Shown one piece after another: positions 36,513 to 44,102 of a DNA stretch of 64,000 bases. The translations under genes and the position numbers were made by a program. This DNA is from Mycolicibacterium palauense. Lineage in GTDB: Bacteria; Actinomycetota; Actinomycetes; Mycobacteriales; Mycobacteriaceae. Positions within the stretch are counted from its first letter, which is position 1, and each line of letters opens with the position of its first letter. Location of the stretch: positions 1 through 64,000 of the forward strand of contig NZ_NVQF01000024.1 of the NCBI RefSeq assembly GCF_002592005.1, given 5' to 3'. The notes beneath the pieces were generated by a model. It did not search any database. It was not told the origin of the DNA and was given only the letters and a program-made list of their open reading frames with translations.

Positions 36513-37010
36513 TCACCGCAGGGCGACGAGCAGCCGGTCGAGCACCGGCAGCTGGGACTTCAGCAGCTTGGCCCGGGCCTCGTCAAGGCCGAACCAGCCG
36601 GCCCGGTCCACCTCGGGGAATTCGCGCAGCCGGCCCGATCCGCGCGGCCACTCCAGCTCGAAGGTGTTGCTGACGATCGCCGCGGCGTCGAGGTCGCCCC
36701 GCACCGCGAACACCGTCACCACCTTGCCGCCGCCCTGACGGATCTCCCCCAGGTCGATCCGCGGTCCGGCCGGTGGGCCCGTACCGAGTTCCTCGGCGAA
36801 CTCCCGCTGGGCGGCCCGCCAGGGATCCTCGCTCTCGTCGTACTCCCCCTTGGGAATCGACCACGCCCCCTCGTCCTTGCGGGCCCAGAACGGCCCACCC
36901 GGGTGCGCGAGGAGAACCTGCAGTTCGGGGCCTTTTCCGGGGCCTTTTCCGGGGCCTTTCTCGGGCCCCTCGTACCGGTAGAGCAGGACACCGGCGCTGC
37001 GCCGCGGCAC
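36513..37010 (-). CDS. Nudix hydrolase
   Basis: This 165-residue protein has the Nudix box GEYDESEDPWRAAQREFAEE followed by LG, with all catalytic Glu residues present. The N terminus carries a short repeat EKGPGKGPGKGPE, encoded by 12-bp DNA repeats near 36928-36965 and likely a surface loop that can vary in length. GTG 37010 lies just after the stop of the WS/DGAT gene, so translation is probably coupled. Similar proteins hydrolyse (di)nucleoside polyphosphates; the substrate here is unknown. Confidence 0.82.
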   Translation of the reverse strand: MPRRSAGVLLYRYEGPEKGPGKGPGKGPELQVLLAHPGGPFWARKDEGAWSIPKGEYDESEDPWRAAQREFAEELGTGPPAGPRIDLGEIRQGGGKVVTVFAVRGDLDAAAIVSNTFELEWPRGSGRLREFPEVDRAGWFGLDEARAKLLKSQLPVLDRLLVALR

Positions 37011-37012
37011 GG

Positions 37013-38401
37013 TCAGGCGCCGACGGCGCGTTCGAGGTCCTTCAGCGCGTCCTCGAGGTGGTTGAGCAGCCGCTGCAGGTGCGGGACGCTGCGCCGGCAC
37101 CCCACCAGGCCGAAGTCGAGGTGGTCGTTGTTGCTGACCAGCGTGATGTTCAGTGCGAGCCCGTCCAGCACGATGGAGAACGGGTAGTGGCCGCCCAGCC
37201 GCGCACCCTGCCAGTACAGCGGCTGACTCGGGCCGGGCACGTTGGAGATCACGACGTTGAACGGCGGCGGTGCGGAGGCCACGAATCCCGGCACCGATCC
37301 CAGCCCCAGCGGCGCGATCATCAGCGCCGACAACGCCAGCGCCTGCAGCCGCGGAAGCTCGGAGAACACCTTCTTGTTGCCGCGGGTGGACTCGCCGATC
37401 GCGGTGAGCCGCGCACCGGCGTCCTCGACGTCGGTGGCCAGGTTGCACAGGATGGTGCCGACCTGGTTGCCGCCGGCGTTGGCCTCCGCCTCGGTGCGCA
37501 GGCTCACCGGAACCATCGCCACCAGCGGGGCGTCCGGCAGCGCGTTCTGTTCCTGCAGATACATCCGCAGCGCACCGGCGCACATGGCCAGCACGATGTC
37601 GTTGACCGTCACCGGACCGGCGGCGGCCTTCACCCGGCGGATGCGTTCCAGGGGCCAGGACTGTGCGGCCACCCGGCGCGCCCCGCCGATCTTGACGTTG
37701 AACATGGTCTTGGGCGCGCGGAACGGCAGGGTCAGCTGCTGTTCCACCAGGGCGGCGCGAGCCAGGGTCAACGCCGAGGGAGCCAGCCCGGCAAGCGATT
37801 CGGCGGCACCGCCGAGGGTGCCGCCGAGAGTACTGAGGGCCCGGTTCGCCGCCGAGGCCGGCAGCGAGCGCTTGGGGCGCTCGCGCGGCGGCAGGCTCCA
37901 CGGCACCCGGACCTCGGTCTCCTCCGGGTCGGTCGACAGCGTCCGTTCGGCCAGCCGCAGCGCCGACACCCCGTCGAGCAGGCAGTGGTGCACCTTGGTG
38001 TAGACGGCGAACCTGTCGTCGGGCAGCCCCTCGATCAGGTAGGCCTCCCACAGTGGCCGGTGCCGGTCGAGCAGGGTGCCGTGCACGCGGGAGATCAGTT
38101 CCAGCAGATCGCGGATCCGCCCGGGGCGCGGCAGGGCCGAACGCCGCAGGTGGTAGTCGAGGTCGACGTCGTCGTCCAGCGTCCAGCCCAGATCGACGAT
38201 GCCGCCCAGGACTGTGGCCGGGTGCTTGCGGAAGGTGGGCTGGAAGTCGGTGTAGGCGACCATCTGCTCGTGCAGGTCGCGGACGAAGTCCGGTCCGGCG
38301 CCGGCGGGCGGCTCGAACAGTTGCAGGCCGCCGACGTGCATGGGGTGCTCGCGCGACTCTCCGAGCAGGAACACCGAGTCGACGGGCGAGATGAGTTGCA
38401 T
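37013..38401 (-). CDS. Wax ester synthase/diacylglycerol acyltransferase (WS/DGAT)
   Basis: This 462-residue acyltransferase makes triacylglycerol or wax esters from acyl-CoA at the membrane or lipid droplet. The family start MQLISPVDSVFLLGESREHPMHVG, split here by my reading as MQLISPVDSVFLLGE then SREHPMHVGGL, is followed by the active-site motif HHCLLDG (HHxxxDG) and the C-terminal NVVISNVPGPSQPLYWQG signature. The length is normal. Mycobacteria carry many paralogues (tgs genes); which one this corresponds to cannot be decided by eye. Confidence 0.9.
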   Translation of the reverse strand: MQLISPVDSVFLLGESREHPMHVGGLQLFEPPAGAGPDFVRDLHEQMVAYTDFQPTFRKHPATVLGGIVDLGWTLDDDVDLDYHLRRSALPRPGRIRDLLELISRVHGTLLDRHRPLWEAYLIEGLPDDRFAVYTKVHHCLLDGVSALRLAERTLSTDPEETEVRVPWSLPPRERPKRSLPASAANRALSTLGGTLGGAAESLAGLAPSALTLARAALVEQQLTLPFRAPKTMFNVKIGGARRVAAQSWPLERIRRVKAAAGPVTVNDIVLAMCAGALRMYLQEQNALPDAPLVAMVPVSLRTEAEANAGGNQVGTILCNLATDVEDAGARLTAIGESTRGNKKVFSELPRLQALALSALMIAPLGLGSVPGFVASAPPPFNVVISNVPGPSQPLYWQGARLGGHYPFSIVLDGLALNITLVSNNDHLDFGLVGCRRSVPHLQRLLNHLEDALKDLERAVGA

Positions 38402-38466
38402 GAAGCCATTAGTACCCCGCCCCCGCCGGTTGGTATGCGGATTCGGGCGCCGGCGTCGGAGAGAGC

Positions 38467-39738
38467 TCAGGCCAGGAAGCGTTCGCGGTAGCCGGCGAGC
38501 CGGCGGGCCACCTCGGCGACGTCGAGGCCGACGTCCTCGGGGCGGTAGAGGACGCCGCCGTAGCGGCCGCGGGGGTGCTCGGCGCGGAAGCGCGCCATGG
38601 CGGTGCGCGCGCTGGCGTCGAAGGGCTGCCCGGCCAGCTCGTAGATCGCCGCCACGGTGCCCTCCTCGTCGGCCATGAAGTCGTCGAAGGCGACATCGAC
38701 CGATTGCCCGGCCGGCAGCACGTCGCGGTCGCGCACACAGCCGCCCAGCAGGTCCTCGGCCCGGTCCAGCCAGTAGGCCGCGATCGCGTGCGGGTCCGGA
38801 TGCTCGGCGCCCATCCGCGACGCGTAGCCGATCATCGTCGCCATCGACAGCGTCACCTCCACCGGATCACGATGGGTGACAACGAAAACCGCGTCGGGGA
38901 AGGTGGACACCAAGGTGGGGAACTGTTCGAGGTGCTGCGGCGACTTCAGCACCCACCGGGTGCCGCCGCGCAGCCACTGCAGCGCCTGCAGCGTGCGTTT
39001 GAGGTAACGGTAGGACGGCCCCTGATCGTGGGCCTTGTAGTGCGCCGAGAAGCCCGGCACCCGATAGGTGGTCTCGAACAGCATCCCGGAGATGTCGTTG
39101 GCCAGCAGCTGGATCTCCTCGTGCGCGTGATCCACGGTCATCTCGTGCATGCGCTTGAACTCGGGCATGCAGACGTCGACGAGTTCCAGGCCGGCCGCGC
39201 AGCGTTCCCGACGGCCCTGCTCGCCGCGGCCGGCGAGCAGATCGTCGGGGGCGGCGACGGGCTCCAGACTCTCCCAGTAGGGCAGGTGGCGCAGCGCTGG
39301 ATCGGCGGCGATGAGGTTGTGCAGGTGGGTGGTTCCGGTGCGGGGCAGCCCGCAGACGATGATCGGGCGGTCGATCACCACGTCGTCGATCTCCGGGTGG
39401 GCGGTGAACAGGTCCTGCAGTCGCAGCCGGTTGACCAGGTTGCCCACCAGCTGCTCGAACACCACCGCCACCCCGGCGGCCGACAGCCCGGCCTCGTCGC
39501 GCAGGCTGGCGCACAACACGTCCAGGCGTTCGGCGAATCCCGGGTCGCCCCAGTCGCTCAGCCCCGTCCGTTCCTGCGCCGCGGCGCGCAGCGCCCGCGG
39601 TGTCAGCGTCAGGGCCGCGCCGTAGTCGGCCAGCATCGCGCGGACGGGGATCGCGGCCTCGGGGAAGCGGGGATCGGCCAGGTCGGTGAGTCTGATCGGC
39701 GCCGGGCGTTGCGCGTCGCGGCGCGTGGGTGCGCTCAT
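38467..39738 (-). CDS. PAPS-dependent sulfotransferase-family protein
   Basis: This 423-residue protein is of the mycobacterial sulfotransferase group. The 5'-phosphosulfate loop is IIVCGLPRTGTTHLHNLIA, the 3'-phosphate binding region is near FVVTHRDPVEVTLSMATM, and long helical segments surround them. It overlaps the DUF1214 gene by four bases (ATGA) and shares its operon. Such pairs recur in mycobacteria, and the acceptor is unknown. It is larger than classic stf proteins because of an N-terminal helical extension. Confidence 0.83.
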   Translation of the reverse strand: MSAPTRRDAQRPAPIRLTDLADPRFPEAAIPVRAMLADYGAALTLTPRALRAAAQERTGLSDWGDPGFAERLDVLCASLRDEAGLSAAGVAVVFEQLVGNLVNRLRLQDLFTAHPEIDDVVIDRPIIVCGLPRTGTTHLHNLIAADPALRHLPYWESLEPVAAPDDLLAGRGEQGRRERCAAGLELVDVCMPEFKRMHEMTVDHAHEEIQLLANDISGMLFETTYRVPGFSAHYKAHDQGPSYRYLKRTLQALQWLRGGTRWVLKSPQHLEQFPTLVSTFPDAVFVVTHRDPVEVTLSMATMIGYASRMGAEHPDPHAIAAYWLDRAEDLLGGCVRDRDVLPAGQSVDVAFDDFMADEEGTVAAIYELAGQPFDASARTAMARFRAEHPRGRYGGVLYRPEDVGLDVAEVARRLAGYRERFLA

Positions 39739-40844
39739 CGCCGGGCGTCCCCGAGTTCGACGACGCGGCAGCGCGGGCGCGCCGGTGTCCGCTCGGGCAG
39801 GAACCAGCGCAGCCAGATCAGTCCCTGCCGGCGGCCCGCGGTCGACACCCAGTTGGGGTGCCCGGGGTCGTCCTCGGCGATCACGATCTGCCAGGAGCCG
39901 TCGGGCTCGTGGTCGATGTGGGCGCCGTTGATGGTCACCGGTTCGTAGGTGTAGTCGTAGGTGTGCAGGAACGGGTTCCACAGGCACAGGTTCCAGAACA
40001 CGCACGGCGGTGAGGTGCCCTCGACCACGAGCGCCTGCCCGGGTTGCAGGTCGTAGGCGCCCATCGCGTAGGCGGCGTCACCGGCGGCCCAGCCGTAGGT
40101 CTGGCTCGGCACCGGATAGGGCTCGGCGATCTCGTTGGGGGGTTGCACCCGCACGGGCAGCATCGCGAACTGTTCGCGCAGCCAGGTCCGCGCGGCGGTC
40201 ATCCGCCGGGTCAGGTCCGGGCGGTCGTCGTGGCGGCGGGCCGGCGGGTCGAGCGCCTCGATGTGCCACACCGGGCGCCGGTCGGTGTCCCGGTTGTCCA
40301 CGTAGTCGCGGGTCAGCGCGAACACGGCGTCGGGTTCGAGCCTGAGCCAGGGGCCCTCCTGCGGGGCGGCGGCGATGGTGAACGCGAAATTGCCCTCGGC
40401 GTCGAACTGCAGGTCGCGGTCGTTGATGGTGGCCACGATCCGGTCGCTGTAGCGCCCGTCGTCGGGACCGCCGTACACCGTCATCGACAGGTACACCGCG
40501 TCGCCGCGGTTGCCGGTGACGCGGTAGGTGCGCGCGGGGTCCAGCGGTGAGAGCTGGTAGTAGGCATCGGAATTGTCGCCGCCCCACTTCAGGTTGGGGC
40601 CGGAGACGTCGACCAGCCGCGGGCGGGCGCTGTCACCCCACACGTAGGCGTCGAGGGCGACCCGCAGCAGGGTGAAGGCCAGCCGGTAGCCGTCGAGGAG
40701 GTCGGCCTCGGGCAGCGGCGGGTCGGCCTCGCGCAGCGTCTGCTCGAAGCCGCGGACCTCGTCGAGCAGAGCACCGTAGGCGGCGGACAGTGCGCCGTCG
40801 GCCCCGTGCCGGGAGGTCTCGGGAGATGTCTCGCTGGAAGTCAC
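39735..40844 (-). CDS. DUF1214-domain protein
   Basis: This 369-residue protein of unknown biochemical function has the DUF1214 signature in its C-terminal half (SQTYGWAAGDAAYAMGAYDL, then NLCLWNPFLHTYDYTYEPV). The N-terminal part reads PNLKWGGDNSDAYYQLSPLD and YRVTGNRGDAVYLSMTVYG. GTG 40844 overlaps the stop of the TetR gene (GTGA) and has AAGGAG upstream, so it is coupled to the regulator. No signal peptide is seen. The context suggests it acts with the downstream sulfotransferase on one compound. Confidence 0.83.
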   Translation of the reverse strand: MTSSETSPETSRHGADGALSAAYGALLDEVRGFEQTLREADPPLPEADLLDGYRLAFTLLRVALDAYVWGDSARPRLVDVSGPNLKWGGDNSDAYYQLSPLDPARTYRVTGNRGDAVYLSMTVYGGPDDGRYSDRIVATINDRDLQFDAEGNFAFTIAAAPQEGPWLRLEPDAVFALTRDYVDNRDTDRRPVWHIEALDPPARRHDDRPDLTRRMTAARTWLREQFAMLPVRVQPPNEIAEPYPVPSQTYGWAAGDAAYAMGAYDLQPGQALVVEGTSPPCVFWNLCLWNPFLHTYDYTYEPVTINGAHIDHEPDGSWQIVIAEDDPGHPNWVSTAGRRQGLIWLRWFLPERTPARPRCRVVELGDARR

Positions 40845-41437
40845 GGGGCTCCTTCGGTTCTCGCGCGCGCTCCCTGCAGCACCAGCGCGCACAGGCGATC
40901 GACGACGGCGTCGGGGTGGTCGGTGTGCAGCACCTGGGTGGCGTAGAGGCCGGTGGCGACCAGCAGGTGGTAGAGCATCTCGGCGTCGACCTCGGCGGCC
41001 AGCACGCCGCGCCGGACCCCGGCGGCGACCAGCGTGGCGAAGCCCGCGCGGGTGCGCTCGTCGAGCAGCTGCTGTGCGCGGATGGACAGTTCGGGGTCCC
41101 GGTGCCGCTCGGCCAGGATCCCCATCGTCGCGGCCGCCACCACCGGGTCGCCCCAGAAACCGAACACGGCACGCACGAAGCGGCGCAGATCGGCCTCGAA
41201 ATCGCCGGTGTCGCTGAACATCTCGGTGTCGGCCTGCGCTTCGCCGAAGACCGCGTCGAACACCACGTGCGCCTTGGAGGGCCAGCGCCGGTACACCGTG
41301 GGCTTGCCGACCCCGGCCTCGCGGGCGATCGACTCGACCGACACCCGGTCATAGCCGTCCTCGGCGAGCTGTCGGCGGGCGGCGGCCACGATCGCCTGCC
41401 GGGTGCGGGGGTCGCGGGGGCGCCCCGGCGCGGTCAC
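40841..41437 (-). CDS. TetR-family regulator of the DUF1214-sulfotransferase operon
   Basis: This 198-residue TetR protein has the N-terminal HTH (RRQLAEDGYDRVSVESIAREAGVGKPTVYRRWPSK) split across residues ~20-55, with a TetR_C ligand domain after it. It is the first gene of a three-gene operon, and its promoter contains two palindromes, so autoregulation is very likely. GTG 41437 is the start, downstream of a TTGACA/GAACAT promoter. Confidence 0.87.
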   Translation of the reverse strand: MTAPGRPRDPRTRQAIVAAARRQLAEDGYDRVSVESIAREAGVGKPTVYRRWPSKAHVVFDAVFGEAQADTEMFSDTGDFEADLRRFVRAVFGFWGDPVVAAATMGILAERHRDPELSIRAQQLLDERTRAGFATLVAAGVRRGVLAAEVDAEMLYHLLVATGLYATQVLHTDHPDAVVDRLCALVLQGARARTEGAP

Positions 41438-41440
41438 AGC

Positions 41441-41493
41441 GGTGTGATCCCGTTCACACCACTTATGTTCCGTACCGTAACGTAATTTGTCAA
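41441..41493 (-). promoter_or_regulatory. Promoter and two operator palindromes of the TetR operon
   Basis: On the minus strand TTGACA (41488-41493) and GAACAT (41465-41470) are 17 bp apart. GTTnCGnnnCGnAAC (41467-41481) overlaps the -10/spacer, and GGTGTGATCCCGTTCACACC (41441-41460, perfect 7-bp arms) lies between the promoter and the GTG start. Both are good TetR-site candidates. Confidence 0.65.
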
Positions 41494-41512
41494 CGCCCGC
41501 GGGCGGCGGGTG

Positions 41513-42856
41513 TCAGCCGATGCGGATCAGCTTCTTGTTGACGAACTCCTCGATGCCGAAGCGCCCCAGCTCCCGACCGAAGCCGGAGCGCTTCACCCCG
41601 CCGAAGGGCAACTCGACGCCGTCGGCGCCGACGACGTTGACGAAGACCATGCCCGCGTCGATCTTGTCGGCGACCCGGCGGGCCTGCTCGGCGTCGGTAC
41701 TGAACACGTAGGAGCCCAGGCCGAACGGGGTGTCGTTGGCCAGCTCGACCGCCTCGTCCTCGGAGTCCACCCGGTACACGGTGGCCACCGGCCCGAACAG
41801 TTCCTCCTTGGCCGACGCCCACTCCGGCGAGACACCGGTGAGCACCCCCGGCGGGAAGAACGCCCCGGTGCGCTGCCCCTCCGAGACCAGCGTGGCGCCG
41901 TCGGCCACCGCCCGGTCCACCTGCTCGGCCAGCCGGTTCGCGGCGGTCACCGAGGACAGCGGCGTGAGCCCGTCGGCGGCCTCGAGCACCTTCTTGGTGA
42001 ACTTCTCCAGGAACTCGTCGTAGATCTCACCGGCGACGATGAAGCGCTTGGCGGCGTTGCAGGCCTGCCCGGTGTTCTCGAACCGGCCGGCCACCGCCGC
42101 CTCGACGGTCGCGTCGAGGTCGTCGGTGCTCAGCACGATGAACGGGTCGGAGCCGCCGAGCTCGAGCACCACCTTCTTCAGGTTGCGACCGGCGATCTCG
42201 GCGACGGCGGCCCCGGCGCGTTCGGACCCGGTCAGCGACACCCCCTGCACCCGCGGGTCGGCGATGGCCTGCGCGATCTGCTCGTTGGTGGCGTAGACGT
42301 TGACATAGGCGCCCGGCGGGTAGCCGGCGTCGTCGAAGATCTGCTGGATGGCCGCCGCGGACTCCGGGCACTGCGGCGCATGCTTGAGCACGATGGTGTT
42401 GCCCAGTGTGAGGTTCGGGCCGGCGAACCGCGCGACCTGGTAGTAGGGGTAGTTCCAGGGCATGATGCCCAGCAGCACCCCGACCGGGCTGCGCCGGATC
42501 AGCGCGCTGCCCTGGCCGTCGAGCAGATCGATCGGCTCGTCGGCGAGGAACTTCTCGGCGTTGTCGCCGTAGTACTCGTAGATGGCCCCGCTGAACTCGA
42601 CCTCGCCCTCGGCCTGATCCATGGGCTTGCCCATCTCGCGGTGGATGATCTCGGCCAGCTCCGTCTTACGCTCGGCGTGCAGGCGGCCGACCTCGCGGAT
42701 CAGCGCGGCGCGCTCGGCCAGCGTCGAGGTCTTCGACCAGGTCCGGTAGGCCCCGGCGGCCGAGGCCAGCGCCTGCTCCATCTGCTGGTCGGTGGCCGTC
42801 GGATACTCCGCGACGACCGCACCGGTCGCCGGATCGACCACTGCGTACAGACTCAT
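41513..42856 (-). CDS. gabD1: Succinate-semialdehyde dehydrogenase (GabD1-like aldehyde dehydrogenase)
   Basis: This 447-residue ALDH-superfamily enzyme has the cofactor region IMPWNYPYYQVARFAGPNL, catalytic Glu in VLELGGSDPF and catalytic Cys in FENTGQACNAAKRF. The sequence follows M. tuberculosis GabD1 (Rv0234c) closely by pattern (LKHAPQCPESAAA, QGVSLTGSERAGAAVAEIAG). It should oxidise succinate semialdehyde to succinate with NADP+. The start is ATG 42856. It converges on no gene and is followed by the TetR operon promoter. Confidence 0.88.
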   Translation of the reverse strand: MSLYAVVDPATGAVVAEYPTATDQQMEQALASAAGAYRTWSKTSTLAERAALIREVGRLHAERKTELAEIIHREMGKPMDQAEGEVEFSGAIYEYYGDNAEKFLADEPIDLLDGQGSALIRRSPVGVLLGIMPWNYPYYQVARFAGPNLTLGNTIVLKHAPQCPESAAAIQQIFDDAGYPPGAYVNVYATNEQIAQAIADPRVQGVSLTGSERAGAAVAEIAGRNLKKVVLELGGSDPFIVLSTDDLDATVEAAVAGRFENTGQACNAAKRFIVAGEIYDEFLEKFTKKVLEAADGLTPLSSVTAANRLAEQVDRAVADGATLVSEGQRTGAFFPPGVLTGVSPEWASAKEELFGPVATVYRVDSEDEAVELANDTPFGLGSYVFSTDAEQARRVADKIDAGMVFVNVVGADGVELPFGGVKRSGFGRELGRFGIEEFVNKKLIRIG

Positions 42857-42933
42857 TGCTCTGCCCTCGATTGCGCTCGTGCCGATATTGCCGACTCAGT
42901 AAACCCCCTCCGCGCTCGCCTAGCCTGATATCC

Positions 42934-43593
42934 ATGACCGCTTCCCGTGTGCTGTGCTTCGGTGACTCGCTGACCTGGGGGTGGATCCCCGTCGACGAGG
43001 GAGTGCCGACCGAGCGGTACCCCGCCGACGTGCGCTGGACCGGGGTGCTCGCCGAGCACCTCGGCGAGGGATTCGAGGTGATCGAGGAGGGGCTGAGCGC
43101 CCGCACCACCTCCGTCGACGACGCCAACGACCCGCGGCTCAACGGATCGGCCTACCTGCCGAGCTGTCTGGCCAGCCACCTGCCGCTGGACCTGGTGATC
43201 ATCATGCTGGGCACCAACGACACCCAGGCCCCGTACGAGCGCACGCCGCTGGACATCGCCAAGGGGATGGGACTGCTGGTCAACCAGGTGTTCGCCAGCG
43301 CCGGCGGGGTGGGCGCGGTCTACCCCGCGCCCAAGGTCCTCATCGTGGCGCCACCGCCGCTGGCCCACATCCCCCATCCGTGGTTCCGGCTGGTGTTCTC
43401 CGGTGGGCAGGAGAAGTCCGCGCAGCTCGCCGAGGCCTACGCGGCGCTGGCCTCGTTCCTGAAGGTTCCGTTCTTCGACGCCGGCTCGGTGATCAGCACC
43501 GACGGCGTCGACGGCATCCACCTGACCACCCGCAACAACCACGATCTGGGGGTCGCGCTGAGCGAGCAGGTCCGCGCGCTGCTCGACCCCTGA
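42934..43593 (+). CDS. SGNH/GDSL hydrolase, orthologue of M. smegmatis acyltransferase MsAcT
   Basis: This 219-residue SGNH esterase has block [10 protein letters not shown] with the nucleophile Ser, Gly in block II, block [12 protein letters not shown], and block [10 protein letters not shown] with Asp and His. Long identical stretches with the crystallised M. smegmatis aryl esterase/acyltransferase MsAcT are recalled ([46 protein letters not shown]). That enzyme is an octamer favouring acyl transfer over hydrolysis in water. TAGCCT ends seven bases before ATG 42934, pointing to a leaderless mRNA. Confidence 0.9.
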   Translation: MTASRVLCFGDSLTWGWIPVDEGVPTERYPADVRWTGVLAEHLGEGFEVIEEGLSARTTSVDDANDPRLNGSAYLPSCLASHLPLDLVIIMLGTNDTQAPYERTPLDIAKGMGLLVNQVFASAGGVGAVYPAPKVLIVAPPPLAHIPHPWFRLVFSGGQEKSAQLAEAYAALASFLKVPFFDAGSVISTDGVDGIHLTTRNNHDLGVALSEQVRALLDP

Positions 43594-43622
43594 CACCGGG
43601 CCGCCGACCCCGGGAGAAGAGG

Positions 43623-43641
43623 ATAGGTTAGCCTTAACTCA
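43623..43641 (+). promoter_or_regulatory. IdeR iron-box-like operator upstream of mmpS-mmpL
   Basis: ATAGGTTAGCCTTAACTCA matches 14 of 19 positions of the mycobacterial IdeR box (TTAGGTTAGGCTAACCTAA). It lies 30-57 bp before the MmpS start. MmpS4/5-MmpL4/5 exporters of carboxymycobactin/mycobactin are known iron-regulated targets, so the placement makes sense. Confidence 0.65.
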
Positions 43642-43679
43642 CTTCTGTTCCCGAGGGCGAGGAGCCGGCGATTCTCAGC

Positions 43680-44102
43680 GTGCTGCAACGGGTGTGGCTG
43701 CCGCTCACGTTGGTCGCCGTCCTCGCCGTCGGCGGTCTCACGGTGGCCAGGGTTCGCGGCATCTTCGGCTCGCACACCCTGCCGACCTACGCCGGCAGCA
43801 TGGCCGACGACACCAACAACTCCGACCCCAAACGCGTGCGCTACGAGATCTTCGGCGCCCCCGGCACCGTCGCCGACATCAACTATCTCGACGCCGACGG
43901 CACCCCCATCCAGGTGCCCCGCACCGCGCTTCCGTGGTCGGTCGACGTCGTCACCACCGCCCCCTCCATCCCGGCCAACGTGGTGGCCCAGGGCGACAGC
44001 GGGTTCATCGGCTGCCGCATCACCTCCGACGGCGAGATCCAGGACGAGCGCAGCACCTCCGCGGTCAGCGCCTACGTGTACTGCATGGCGAAGTCCGCGT
44101 GA
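43680..44102 (+). CDS. MmpS-family membrane accessory protein (MmpS4/5 type)
   Basis: This small membrane protein partners an MmpL transporter. One TM helix is at residues 5-23, and the extracytoplasmic domain has [26 protein letters not shown] and [14 protein letters not shown], ending YVYCMAKSA with the paired Cys. From GTG 43680 it has 140 residues. GAGGAG is too far (about 14 bases) from this GTG but well placed for an in-frame ATT at 43671, which would give the family-typical N terminus (M)[11 protein letters not shown]. The gene overlaps mmpL by four bases. Confidence 0.88.
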   Translation: MLQRVWLPLTLVAVLAVGGLTVARVRGIFGSHTLPTYAGSMADDTNNSDPKRVRYEIFGAPGTVADINYLDADGTPIQVPRTALPWSVDVVTTAPSIPANVVAQGDSGFIGCRITSDGEIQDERSTSAVSAYVYCMAKSA

